A stretch of DNA of 64,000 nucleotides from Flavobacterium sp. LHD-85 (lineage in GTDB: Bacteria; Bacteroidota; Bacteroidia; Flavobacteriales; Flavobacteriaceae): NCBI RefSeq assembly GCF_030929595.1, contig NZ_JAVFVR010000003.1, forward strand, positions 248,001 to 312,000. The letters run 5' to 3'. Positions 17,130 through 25,701 of the stretch are shown in pieces (within the stretch, counting starts at the first letter, position 1; the number at the start of each line of letters is the position of its first letter). Under the pieces are notes generated by a model that saw only the letters and a program-made list of their open reading frames with translations, was not told the DNA's origin and did no database searches. Both the position numbers and the translations under genes were made by a program.

Positions 17130-18818
17130 TTAAAAAGCTTTTCGTTTCTTTTCCGCCTCTTTTTTCTTTTTATCGTCTTGTTTTTTCTCAACTTCTGGAT
17201 TAAACGGAATGCCTAAGTCAATTGTCTCGTTTCGATCCCAATTGGCACGGACATCAAATTCTTCTTGGTTGTAAAATACTTCTTCGGAATATTTCTTTTC
17301 TAAGAAATTACCAGTGTCGTACTGTTTGTTTTTATTATCATCGTAAATAATACGCACAGTAAAGACGTCAGGCTGGAGTAAATTAAATTCTAATGTAGTT
17401 GCTCCTTCAGAATATCCTTCAGCCAAAACAACATCTCCTTTTTTATTAGTCAATTCGACAATTATAGGAAAGCGTTTTACATTTTTTAGCGTCAATATAA
17501 TATTTCCGTAATCAGCATATTCTTTTGTACTGAGTTTGTACGATAAGGTGTCGTTTGTTTTTTCGTAAAAATCGGTCAAAGCACCTGGCAAGAAAGTAAA
17601 ACTGTATTTATCTAAAGGTTCTTTTTTGAAATCAAAATAAAGTTTTTGGTCAAATTCGTCATATTCTGTTGTGTAAGGAACAGCGACAGAGTCTTTATTT
17701 ACCAATCTAATTTTAGAATTGTCAAATTTAACCAATGGCGTTTCAGTTTCCAGCGTAAAACGTTCCCTAAAGTTAATTTGCCCATTTTGTACGGCTTTAA
17801 TATTTAGGGTATCTTTTTTTAAGGCTTTAATTTTAAAAGAAAATCGCTTCTTGTAATCTCCTTTTTCAACTTCCATTGATAACGAATCGGCTTTTATTGG
17901 TTTATACCAAACTTGAAGCGAGTCTTTTTTAGGAAATTGCGTTATAATCGTTTCTAAAACTTCATTGCCATTTTTAAGTACAACTTTTGGTTTTGAGTTT
18001 TTGAAATTCTGTTTTCCGTCGTACGGAAGATACAAACGATTTCCAGAAGCTTGAATTGGTTTGAAAGCTTTTAATGGCAATGTTTCTTTAAATAGTTCTA
18101 ATTCATAAACAGTGTCAGTCGGAATTGTAATATAGTTTTTCAAAAATCCGATTTTATCATCTTTCGGATTAAATTTATTGTTAGATCCTTTGTCCTTTAA
18201 TGCCACCAAAAGATATTTTCCTTCTTTTAAATTTTCAAACTGAAAAGTTCTCATACTGTCCAGAGTGTTTGTAATGTAGCGTGGAAATTCTTTGTAAATG
18301 GTAGAATCTTTAAATTTATCATTTACTTCATATAGCATTACAGAAACAAAATTGTCAACATATTTCCCGTAAGCATCTTTTATTTTTCCGTTCAGTTTAA
18401 GCGAATCAATGTGCGACCCTGTTGAGAAAATATACTTGAACTGATTTAAAGCATTTCCTTCGTTATTATCCTGAATTGCCTGTCCAAAATTTAAACTATA
18501 AGTTGTGTTCGGCAGCAAAGTATCTCGAAGTTCAATTTTTATAAATTTGCTAACACTTTGTGGCGTGATTAATGGCTCATTTTTTAAAGGAGGAGAAATA
18601 ATCAGCTGTTTGTTAGTGTTTTTGAGTTTGATATATTCATCAAAATTTAAAGTAATAGTGTTTCCTTTAAAATCGGTTGTAAAATTTTTAGGAAAACTTG
18701 ATACCAAAACAGGAGCTAATGTGTCTTTTAAACCGCCGGTAATGCTGCCCCTTTTAGCGCAGCTTATCATTGATATTAGAATTATAAATGCAATATATTT
18801 TAGAGTGTTTTTCAACAT
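17130..18818 (-). CDS. Ig-like-domain lipoprotein (Big_5 type)
   Basis: A 562-residue lipoprotein. The signal peptide ends in the lipobox ISMISC, so lipidation at Cys20 is expected. Next comes a bacterial Ig-like domain (TLAPVLVSSFPKNFTTDFKGNTITLNFDEYIKL) of the SbsA/Big_5 type widely found in Bacteroidota, followed by several beta-rich modules. The C-terminus is highly charged (KKQDDKKKKEAEKKRKAF). It is first of a two-gene operon with the Coa1-like gene. Its role is not known; an envelope structural function is inferred. Confidence 0.8.
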   Translation of the reverse strand: MLKNTLKYIAFIILISMISCAKRGSITGGLKDTLAPVLVSSFPKNFTTDFKGNTITLNFDEYIKLKNTNKQLIISPPLKNEPLITPQSVSKFIKIELRDTLLPNTTYSLNFGQAIQDNNEGNALNQFKYIFSTGSHIDSLKLNGKIKDAYGKYVDNFVSVMLYEVNDKFKDSTIYKEFPRYITNTLDSMRTFQFENLKEGKYLLVALKDKGSNNKFNPKDDKIGFLKNYITIPTDTVYELELFKETLPLKAFKPIQASGNRLYLPYDGKQNFKNSKPKVVLKNGNEVLETIITQFPKKDSLQVWYKPIKADSLSMEVEKGDYKKRFSFKIKALKKDTLNIKAVQNGQINFRERFTLETETPLVKFDNSKIRLVNKDSVAVPYTTEYDEFDQKLYFDFKKEPLDKYSFTFLPGALTDFYEKTNDTLSYKLSTKEYADYGNIILTLKNVKRFPIIVELTNKKGDVVLAEGYSEGATTLEFNLLQPDVFTVRIIYDDNKNKQYDTGNFLEKKYSEEVFYNQEEFDVRANWDRNETIDLGIPFNPEVEKKQDDKKKKEAEKKRKAF

Positions 18819-18949
18819 AGCAGTTTTTCAATTTGATTGCACAAAATAACGATTATATTTGCTTTAATTGAAATTTTTTATCCATTTATTAGGATTTGGA
18901 ACTTTTGGAAATCTTCAAAAATTTTAGTGTTTAAAATGCTATAATTTCT

Positions 18950-18957
18950 TACTTTTG
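18950..18957 (+). promoter_or_regulatory. Bacteroidota -7 box (TACTTTTG)
   Basis: TACTTTTG fits TAnnTTTG, 25 bases before the TTG start at 18,983. No -33 TTG is seen. Confidence 0.45.
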
Positions 18958-18982
18958 AATTAAAATGTAATTTTCCTAAGTT

Positions 18983-19987
18983 TTGTTCAAGCGATTTTTT
19001 CCAGTTTTGTTTCTATTTTTAATGCTATCATGCAGTAAAAACGAAAAACCGATCATCTCCTTTTATTACTGGAAAACAATATTGAAATTTTCTGAAACGG
19101 AAAAAGAGTCATTGAAAGAAAACAATGTTCAAAAACTCTATGTAAGATATTTTGATATTGGACTTCATCCAGAGTCAAATTTTCCAATTCCTATTAGCCC
19201 AATTCGATTTGAAGAAAATCTAAAGGAGTATAGTATTGTTCCGGTTGTTTTTATTCAGAACAAAGTGATGCTCCAACCGAATCTTGATGTAAATGATCTG
19301 GCTCAAAAAACGTTTGGTTTTATAGAACAAATCAATTCTAAAAATAAAATTGCGAGTCAAGAAATTCAAATTGATTGCGATTGGACATTAAAAAGCAAAG
19401 AGAATTATCTGAAATTTATAGAAGTTTTTAAAAAGCTTTCGAAGAAGAAACTTTCTGCCACCATTCGATTGCATCAAGTGAAATATTTCAAGAAAACAAA
19501 AATTCCAAATGTAGATTCCGGAGTTTTGATGTATTACAATATGGGATCGATTGCGCCCGATTCTCTAAATTCTATTTACGATAAAAAAGTGGCAGAACGA
19601 TATCTTAAAAGTTTAAAAAGATATCCGCTGCATCTAGATTTTGCTTTTCCGATCTTTTCGTGGGGAGTTCATATTAGAAATAATAAAGTGATTGGGCTTC
19701 GTTCTAAAATGAATAGTAGAGCGCTTGAAAAAGATTCCAATTTTGAAAAAATGAGCCCTATTTTTTTCAGAGTAAAACATTCCAATTATAAAAATGGTGT
19801 TTTTTATGAAGAAAATGATCTTTTGAAAATGGAAGAAATAAAACCAGACGATTTAAAAGAAATGGCAGAAGATTTGCAAGATAATCTTGTTGAAAAGCCA
19901 AACGAAATTATATTTTACGATTTAGACGAATTCAATTTAAACAATTATGAAAAAAATACTTTTAAGCAGATTATTTCTTGCTTCTAG
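18983..19987 (+). CDS. Hypothetical lipoprotein, 334 aa
   Basis: The TTG start is chosen because only it yields a complete lipoprotein signal (FKRFFPVLFLFLMLSC, Cys18); the first ATG at 19,022 would cut the signal. The -7 box just upstream agrees. The mature part has TIM-barrel-like or glycoside-hydrolase-like phrases (QEIQIDCDWTLKSKENYLKFI, LSATIRLHQVKYFK, GVLMYYNMG) but I recognise no family. The end overlaps the next gene by 41 bases, so translation is probably coupled. Confidence 0.65.
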   Translation: MFKRFFPVLFLFLMLSCSKNEKPIISFYYWKTILKFSETEKESLKENNVQKLYVRYFDIGLHPESNFPIPISPIRFEENLKEYSIVPVVFIQNKVMLQPNLDVNDLAQKTFGFIEQINSKNKIASQEIQIDCDWTLKSKENYLKFIEVFKKLSKKKLSATIRLHQVKYFKKTKIPNVDSGVLMYYNMGSIAPDSLNSIYDKKVAERYLKSLKRYPLHLDFAFPIFSWGVHIRNNKVIGLRSKMNSRALEKDSNFEKMSPIFFRVKHSNYKNGVFYEENDLLKMEEIKPDDLKEMAEDLQDNLVEKPNEIIFYDLDEFNLNNYEKNTFKQIISCF

Positions 19988-22313
19988 TGCCGTTTTGCTT
20001 TCTGCATTCGGAATTATATATGCTTGCGCAGACGGAGATTGGGATTCTTTTGGTTCTTATAACTCAAATTTTACACCAGAAACTTTTGCTGACAAATCGT
20101 ACTCACCTTTGTTTTTATCTGGTGGGATTTTTTACGGAATTGGTTTTGATACCCAGCATAATTCTCGTTTCAATAAAAACATAAAATCAGATTGGGCAGA
20201 TTATCTTAAAGGAAAAGCAGATACAACAACTGTCAATTATTTTTTGATTGGTGATGAAAAGCCGAGATATTATTCTGATGAAAAAGATGCTATCAAAAAC
20301 AAAGAAGAAATTGAAGGTTTGCATGTTTATTATAAAACAAAAAAGGAAAATAAAAGCTCTCAGAAATGGAGCAAAAAGCTGAATTTGAAAGATGAGAAAG
20401 TAAAAAACTTTGTCGAATTTTTGTATTTGGCTCAAAAGATAGAAACGGTTTCAATTGGAGACGATTATTGGAGTTATGATCCTGTTGTGGCAAAAACTTT
20501 CAATGACGCTAAAATGATTCAATCTATCGAAAATGTGTACAATACTTTGTCGGATCCGTTTTTGAAAAACAGATATTGGTTCTTGACCATGAAAGCTCGT
20601 TTTTATAGTAACGATAAGCAAAAAGCAATTGACTTTTTTAATAAAACCGAAAGTGCTGTTGCCAAGAATACTTTGTATTATCGTGCTTTGGCGTATGTTG
20701 CTGGAATTAATTATAAACAGAAAAAATACGCGACTTCTAATTATTTATATGCTCAAGTTTTTGATAAATGTCCAGAATTAAGAGTCGTTACAGCTTATAG
20801 TTTTAAGCCAAAAAACGTCTCAGATTGGACTAAAGCTTTGGCAATGGCAAAAAACAACAAAGAAAAAGCAGCGCTTTGGGCAATTCACGGATATTACAAA
20901 GACGAAAAACAGGCAATTGAAAAAATCTATGAATTGGATCCAAAAAGCGAGCATTTAAATTATTTGGGAACAAGATTGGTTAATTCGCTGGAAGAAAAAA
21001 TAAACAACTCATTTCAGGTGAGCAGCGGAGATTATAGTAAGCCGCCTACGCCACAGACTGTTGCAGAAAACAAAACGGAGAACAAAGCAAAAATTGACAA
21101 TAGCGCAGTCGATTTAATTGCGAAAATTTCTGCTGCAGGAAATACCGAAAAGCCATATTTATGGGATATTGCAACGGGATATCTTCAAACACTAAAAGGT
21201 GATTATGCCAATGCAGAAAAGAATTATAACAAAGCAGAAAAGACACTTCCGAAAACAGAATTGGCAGGAATGCAGCTTCGTTTATTGCGTTTTGTAAACA
21301 ATTTAAGCAAGATTGATAAGCTGACAGATAAAAACGAGAAAACTATTCTGGCTGATTTGAATTGGCTGTATTATGAACTTCCTAAAAATTATAAAGGAAG
21401 CGAATTTCGTTACCAAAATGCTTCTTCATGGAGCAGAAGCTATTTGTCACATTTGTATAAAGAAAAAGGAGATCAGGTTATGGCCGAGATTTATGGCGAA
21501 TCACGCTATAGTTATTGGAACGACGGAAATGCTTATTATGACAATGAAAAGAATTTGCTGGCAATAAAAAGCTTTTTGGAAAAATCTAGTAAATCTGAAA
21601 TCGAAAAAATTGGTGCAGGAATTTATAGTTTGAAACTGAAAGACATTAATAATTTTCAGGCGGTTCAGGCGACATTTAAAAACAAAATTCCAGAAGCGAT
21701 TGAATTTATGAAACAAACCGATTCTGTTCAGTATGTTAAATTCTTAGGAAATCCGTTTAACGGAAATATTAAAGATTGCCATGATTGTGAGCATGCGGCG
21801 TATCAAAAAAGAAAATATACTTATATGGACTTCTTGACTACAATAAAAGAAATGCAGGATAAATTGGCTCAGAAAGAAGATGTTTACACGAACAGTCTTT
21901 TGCTTGGAAATGCTTTTTATAATATTTCTCATTTCGGAAACGGAAGAACTTTTTATGAAATGAGTATTGTGGGTTATGGCTCAAGTCCATATTCGTTTAG
22001 AAACACAATGAAAGAAATGATTACTAATAATTCGGTTTCTAAAATGTATTATCAAAAAGCTTTTGACGCCGCTTCAAACAAAGAACAAAAGGCAAAATGT
22101 TTGTATCTGATTTCGAAATGTGAAAGAAATGATTATTACAATAAAAAATACAACGCCGTAAACAGCTATTGGGAAATTCAAGATGATAAAGTTAATTTTA
22201 TTGCTTGGAACTCATTCAAAGCTTTAAGAAAAGACTATTCTGATACCAAATATTATCAGGATGTAATTGCAGAGTGTGGTTACTTTAATACTTATATAAA
22301 TCAATCAAGATAA
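19947..22313 (+). CDS. Tetratricopeptide-like secreted protein, 788 aa
   Basis: A large protein with an N-terminal signal peptide (KKILLSRLFLASSAVLLSAFGIIYACA), possibly lipidated. The body is mostly helical with repeat-like pairs such as NTLYYRALAYVAGINYKQKKYATSNYLYAQVF and YLWDIATGYLQTLKGDYANAEKNYNKAEKTL, pointing to TPR-type repeats. No enzyme motif is seen. It is coupled to the lipoprotein gene before it by overlap, so the two likely act together at the envelope. Family unknown. Confidence 0.7.
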   Translation: MKKILLSRLFLASSAVLLSAFGIIYACADGDWDSFGSYNSNFTPETFADKSYSPLFLSGGIFYGIGFDTQHNSRFNKNIKSDWADYLKGKADTTTVNYFLIGDEKPRYYSDEKDAIKNKEEIEGLHVYYKTKKENKSSQKWSKKLNLKDEKVKNFVEFLYLAQKIETVSIGDDYWSYDPVVAKTFNDAKMIQSIENVYNTLSDPFLKNRYWFLTMKARFYSNDKQKAIDFFNKTESAVAKNTLYYRALAYVAGINYKQKKYATSNYLYAQVFDKCPELRVVTAYSFKPKNVSDWTKALAMAKNNKEKAALWAIHGYYKDEKQAIEKIYELDPKSEHLNYLGTRLVNSLEEKINNSFQVSSGDYSKPPTPQTVAENKTENKAKIDNSAVDLIAKISAAGNTEKPYLWDIATGYLQTLKGDYANAEKNYNKAEKTLPKTELAGMQLRLLRFVNNLSKIDKLTDKNEKTILADLNWLYYELPKNYKGSEFRYQNASSWSRSYLSHLYKEKGDQVMAEIYGESRYSYWNDGNAYYDNEKNLLAIKSFLEKSSKSEIEKIGAGIYSLKLKDINNFQAVQATFKNKIPEAIEFMKQTDSVQYVKFLGNPFNGNIKDCHDCEHAAYQKRKYTYMDFLTTIKEMQDKLAQKEDVYTNSLLLGNAFYNISHFGNGRTFYEMSIVGYGSSPYSFRNTMKEMITNNSVSKMYYQKAFDAASNKEQKAKCLYLISKCERNDYYNKKYNAVNSYWEIQDDKVNFIAWNSFKALRKDYSDTKYYQDVIAECGYFNTYINQSR

Positions 22314-22318
22314 GAGAA

Positions 22319-22723
22319 ATGGTAAATAAAATAGAGCATATCGGGATTGCAGTAAAAAACATGGATGACGCGAATGTTTTGTTCGAAAAAATGCTTGGCG
22401 TTCCGTCTTATAAAATGGAAGCTGTAGAGAGCGAAGGCGTATTGACTTCTTTCTTTCAGACAGGAAATAATAAAATCGAACTTTTGGTGGCGACAAATCC
22501 AGAAAGTCCGATTGCTAAGTTCTTAGAGAAAAAAGGAGAAGGAATTCATCACATTGCTTTTGATGTTGATGATATCGAAGCCGAAATAGCGCGTTTAAAA
22601 AATGAAGGTTTTGTCTTGATTAATGAAGTTCCGAAGAAAGGAGCCGACAATAAATTGGTTGTTTTTCTGCATCCGAAGAACACAAATGGTGTTTTGGTGG
22701 AGCTTTGCCAAGAAATTAAATAA
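22319..22723 (+). CDS. mce: Methylmalonyl-CoA epimerase
   Basis: A 134-residue vicinal-oxygen-chelate enzyme that interconverts the two methylmalonyl-CoA epimers between propionyl-CoA carboxylation and methylmalonyl-CoA mutase. Metal ligands are seen: His in KIEHIGIAVKN, the Gln/Glu in NKIELLV, His in GIHHIAFDVDD and Glu in VLVELCQ. Length and order fit mce rather than glyoxalase I. It is 5 bases after the preceding gene. Confidence 0.9.
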   Translation: MVNKIEHIGIAVKNMDDANVLFEKMLGVPSYKMEAVESEGVLTSFFQTGNNKIELLVATNPESPIAKFLEKKGEGIHHIAFDVDDIEAEIARLKNEGFVLINEVPKKGADNKLVVFLHPKNTNGVLVELCQEIK

Positions 22724-22825
22724 AAAAATGTCATTTTAATTTTTGAATAAGACGTTGAAAATCAATTTCGTTTTTGAGATTCAAAAAAAGATTTAAAATA
22801 AAATACAAATGATGTCTTAAAATAT

Positions 22826-22856
22826 TTGGAGTGAATGAAAAATAGTAGTAATATTG
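22826..22856 (+). promoter_or_regulatory. Promoter of the tRNA (TTG-N20-TAATATTG)
   Basis: TTG at 22,826-22,828 and TAATATTG at 22,849-22,856 are 20 bases apart and 14 bases before the tRNA. Confidence 0.55.
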
Positions 22857-22869
22857 CATCCTCTAAACC

Positions 22870-22943
22870 GGTCCTATAGCTCAGCTGGTTAGAGCACCTG
22901 ACTCATAATCAGGTGGTCCCTGGTTCGAGCCCAGGTGGGACCA
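22870..22943 (+). tRNA. tRNA with CAU anticodon (Ile2 or elongator Met)
   Basis: A full cloverleaf can be drawn: acceptor GGTCCTA/TGGGACC, D arm, anticodon stem CCTGA/TCAGG with loop CTCATAA (anticodon CAT), T arm CCTGG-TTCGAGC-CCAGG, and discriminator A. CCA is not encoded. CAU may mean elongator Met or lysidine-modified Ile2; I cannot decide by eye. The 3' 42 bases form part of the island attachment site, so this end is supplied by the island but rebuilds an intact gene. Confidence 0.93.
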
Positions 22944-22945
22944 CT
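22902..22945 (+). repeat. attL: 44-bp direct repeat in the tRNA 3' end
   Basis: Identical to 47,725-47,768. It starts at the anticodon loop (CTCATAATC) and ends two bases past the discriminator base. The crossover must lie within it. Confidence 0.93.
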
Positions 22946-22954
22946 AGTAAAATC

Positions 22955-22988
22955 AAGCCTTTGCAGAAATGTAAAGGCTTTTTTGTTT
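22955..22988 (+). terminator. tRNA terminator, island-borne copy
   Basis: AAGCCTTT pairs with AAAGGCTT and is followed by a T run. Its first 23 bases are identical to 47,782-47,804 beyond attR, so both ends carry a terminator. Confidence 0.75.
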
Positions 22989-22993
22989 CTATC

Positions 22994-23019
22994 AGTACAA
23001 CATTAGTACAACAAATTGC
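22994..23019 (+). promoter_or_regulatory. Left arm-type site: paired GTACAACA repeats
   Basis: Two GTACAACA motifs 12 bases apart. The same pair occurs at 47,589-47,613 beside attR. Probably bound by the integrase arm-binding domain. Confidence 0.6.
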
Positions 23020-23108
23020 TGAACAGCAAAGATAGTAAACATTTCATTCTGTTTCAATTAGCTTTATTTTTAGTATTTTTATTCTTCAATTGAAAATAAC
23101 CTAGAATT

Positions 23109-23837
23109 ATGGCAAGAATAATTGAAAAATCTTTTTTCTTCCTTCATCGACAGATACAAAAGATAAATTCTATAACAACCGCCAAGAAGGTTACACTAAT
23201 TTTTGTTCCGCTATTACCTATTTTGGCAGTTATCATCAGTATTTTTCAGATATACAATGGTAATTTTATTTTATTCTATTCGATAATTCTAATTTTAGGA
23301 GTTATTTTTTCATTTTTGCTTACCGTAGCATCTATCTTTTTTTTAAAAAATGATAATATTTTTAATCGATATAATAGAGAAAAATCAAATAGTAATTTAT
23401 CTCAATTCCAAAAATCATCCAAATCTTCTGATGTTATTTCTGATAAAAAAATTACGGAACTATTAGACTTAAATAAGGAGGTCCTTAATCATTATTATAT
23501 TGAATTTAGAAAAATTGAACTATTTAATGATGACACATCATTAATAGACTTTCAAAGTTTGATTGCTAATTGCTTAAAAAAATCTAATAACAATCATGTT
23601 TTTAGATTAGAAATTAGTGCTCAAGAAACATACGGTTTTATCAATGAATTTATGATTCCTTTCTTGACAAAATTAGATTCAAAAAGTGCAATTGAAAAAA
23701 AAAGGATAGCTTCAGTACTACAATATAAGAAGGCAGGGAAATATATTCCTGTAAATGAAAAAGCATCATCAGATAAAACGAGAATAGCTACTACACTTTA
23801 TCAAAGAAAAATATACGAAAGCCTTCAAAAAATGTGA
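23109..23837 (+). CDS. Hypothetical two-helix membrane protein, 242 aa
   Basis: First gene of the island. Two membrane segments lie near the N-terminus (VTLIFVPLLPILAVIISIFQI and FYSIILILGVIFSFLLTVASIFFL), followed by a charged, mostly helical cytoplasmic domain ending in TRIATTLYQRKIYESLQKM. I do not recognise the family. The position next to attL, ahead of the excisionase-like gene, is common for small unknown genes of such islands. It could be a cargo or a maintenance gene. Confidence 0.6.
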   Translation: MARIIEKSFFFLHRQIQKINSITTAKKVTLIFVPLLPILAVIISIFQIYNGNFILFYSIILILGVIFSFLLTVASIFFLKNDNIFNRYNREKSNSNLSQFQKSSKSSDVISDKKITELLDLNKEVLNHYYIEFRKIELFNDDTSLIDFQSLIANCLKKSNNNHVFRLEISAQETYGFINEFMIPFLTKLDSKSAIEKKRIASVLQYKKAGKYIPVNEKASSDKTRIATTLYQRKIYESLQKM

Positions 23838-23930
23838 ATTCTCCGAATTATTATGTGAGCAAGTCGCAACTCCACGTTTCATCTAGTTTCATTCCGGTAG
23901 TTTAGCCTCATAATTTTAAAAACTTAAATT

Positions 23931-24218
23931 ATGAACCCACAAAAAATTACTGAACAGTTAAATGAAATTAAGATGATGATTATCAAGGGTAATCAGTTTC
24001 AAAAAGAGATCTTTACTATTAAAGACTTGATGGCCTATACAGGATTTTCAGATAGTACTATCCACAAATTATCTGCTAAAAAATTAATCCCTCATAACAA
24101 ACCGACAAATGGGGCTTTATTCTTCGATAGAGTTGAGATAGTTGCATGGATCAGGGAGCATAAAGTCTATTCTGATGAGGAAGTTTTGTCTAAATTTTCC
24201 AAGCAATTAAAAAAATAA
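23931..24218 (+). CDS. Excisionase-like helix-turn-helix protein
   Basis: A 95-residue protein with a MerR-like winged helix of the HTH_17 / excisionase type: FTIKDLMAYTGFSDSTIHKLSAKKLIPHNKP...FFDRVEIVAWIREHK. In Bacteroidota islands such proteins act as recombination directionality factors or as regulators of the replication genes. It lies between the attachment site and the replication genes, which fits either role. A hairpin follows the gene. Confidence 0.75.
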   Translation: MNPQKITEQLNEIKMMIIKGNQFQKEIFTIKDLMAYTGFSDSTIHKLSAKKLIPHNKPTNGALFFDRVEIVAWIREHKVYSDEEVLSKFSKQLKK

Positions 24219-24256
24219 GCGCTCAAAAATCCACTTTTGAACGCTTAGAAATTTTT
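24217..24256 (+). terminator. Hairpin after the excisionase-like gene
   Basis: TAAGCG..CAAAA pairs with CTTTTG..CGCTTA around a short loop, followed by a T-rich stretch. It starts inside the stop codon. Confidence 0.55.
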
Positions 24257-24318
24257 TATGTTACTAAAAAAAGTATATGCAAATATAGGCATTATACTCA
24301 TTCATCAATTATCTATTT

Positions 24319-25497
24319 ATGGAAGAAATAAGCGTATATGATGTGTCATCACGCAAGGATTCTGTGTATGACAAAATTCAAGAAGAATTATCTAAGTATT
24401 TTAAAATCAAGTTTAATGAAATTGCATTGGAATACGAAATTTTTGACGTAAACTCTGCCTGTAAAATTGATTTTAATGAATCCTCTCTGTTAATACATCT
24501 TCATAGAGAAAAATTAAATGTTAGTCCACAAGTTTTTAAAACATATTTAAAGTCTCATTTTGTGGAACGCATCAATCCACTGATAGAGTATTTTAAAGGT
24601 TTACCACCTTGGAACGGCAAAGATCATGTCAAAAGGTACGCCAACTATGTAAATACGGACGATAACGAATTGTTTTACCTCCATCTCCTTAAATGGGCTG
24701 TTCGTGCTGTTAAAACGGTATTTCTGAAGGAGGCGATAAATAAACACGTATTGGTGTTAGAAGGAGGTCAGAGTTTTGGTAAATCTTATTTTTTAAATTT
24801 TCTATGTCCAATCCAACTTGAAAAATATTTATATACAAATTTAGGAGTAGGAAGAGATGAACGTATCAAGTTGGCTAAATCTTTGATTATTAATGTTGAA
24901 GAATTAGACGTAATGGGAAAATATGATATCAATGCTATTAAAGCACTGATAAGTCAAGTTTCTGTTAATGAGCGTTTACCGTATGCAGATAAATCAACTT
25001 TACTCTATCGGACTTGTTCATTTTTAGCATCAACAAATCGTGCGGAATTTTTATGTGATGACTCAGGTTCTGTAAGGTGGATTATTTTTAGCGTCATTGA
25101 GAAGATTGATTTTTCCTATAGTAAAGAATTTAATATAGATGATTTTTGGTCACAAGCATACCATATTTTTAAGTGCCAAAAAGACTTTAAATCCGATTTA
25201 ACCCAGGAGGAAATAAAAATCAATGAATTGAGAAATGAACGTTTTACTATTCAAACAGTAGAGAATGAATTTGTTTTAAAATACTATTCGACTAGTGATA
25301 ATCTTTCAGATTTTAGGACACCATCGGAAATTGTAACAGAACTACAAGTTATGGGGCATAGATTAAATGCTCAGAAAGTTGGTGCAGCACTAAAAAAATA
25401 CAATTTTACCAGAATCAAGCATGCAAAACGTCAAGTATATGGATATTTAGCAAAAACCAAATTTAGGGATTCTCCTTGGGGATTTACAGATTCTTAA
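24319..25497 (+). CDS. VapE/VirE-family helicase-like ATPase
   Basis: A 392-residue protein of the virulence-associated E family, a superfamily 3-like P-loop ATPase used by islands and satellites for replication. The Walker A motif is GGQSFGKS (about residue 149). Walker B follows in SLIINVEELDVMGK. The later phrases KALISQVSVNERLPYADKS and SFLASTNRAEFL...GSVRWIIF are typical of the family, including the sensor region. A C-terminal winged-helix-like tail follows. It lies before the primase gene with an iteron-rich gap between them. Confidence 0.85.
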   Translation: MEEISVYDVSSRKDSVYDKIQEELSKYFKIKFNEIALEYEIFDVNSACKIDFNESSLLIHLHREKLNVSPQVFKTYLKSHFVERINPLIEYFKGLPPWNGKDHVKRYANYVNTDDNELFYLHLLKWAVRAVKTVFLKEAINKHVLVLEGGQSFGKSYFLNFLCPIQLEKYLYTNLGVGRDERIKLAKSLIINVEELDVMGKYDINAIKALISQVSVNERLPYADKSTLLYRTCSFLASTNRAEFLCDDSGSVRWIIFSVIEKIDFSYSKEFNIDDFWSQAYHIFKCQKDFKSDLTQEEIKINELRNERFTIQTVENEFVLKYYSTSDNLSDFRTPSEIVTELQVMGHRLNAQKVGAALKKYNFTRIKHAKRQVYGYLAKTKFRDSPWGFTDS

Positions 25498-25500
25498 ATA

Positions 25501-25690
25501 CACTTACCTAGTTACCTAATTGAAGTTTAATTGATTGAATTTAAGCGGTTTATTTAGGTAGGTAACCTATGATAATCAATACTTGACTTACCTTAATTAG
25601 GTAAACTAGGTAAATCAAAAATAAAGCCCTTTTTTTCTAATATGCTTAGTATAGCTGTCCAATTTCTTTAGGTAGCTAGGTAGGCAAAAA
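25501..25690. repeat. TAGGTA iteron cluster (candidate replication origin)
   Basis: Eight exact TAGGTA/TACCTA hexamers at 25,505; 25,513; 25,555; 25,559; 25,598; 25,607; 25,669; 25,677, in both orientations and often in pairs 8-9 bases apart, plus near copies. They fill the gap between helicase and primase genes. AT-rich DNA separates the groups. Confidence 0.65.
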
Positions 25691-25701
25691 TTCAAATTAT
25701 A

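Noticed and set aside
22870..22945. Two complete tRNA genes at the two ends of the island
   Set aside because: The copy at 47,725 lacks the 5' half and cannot fold as a tRNA; it is only attR.
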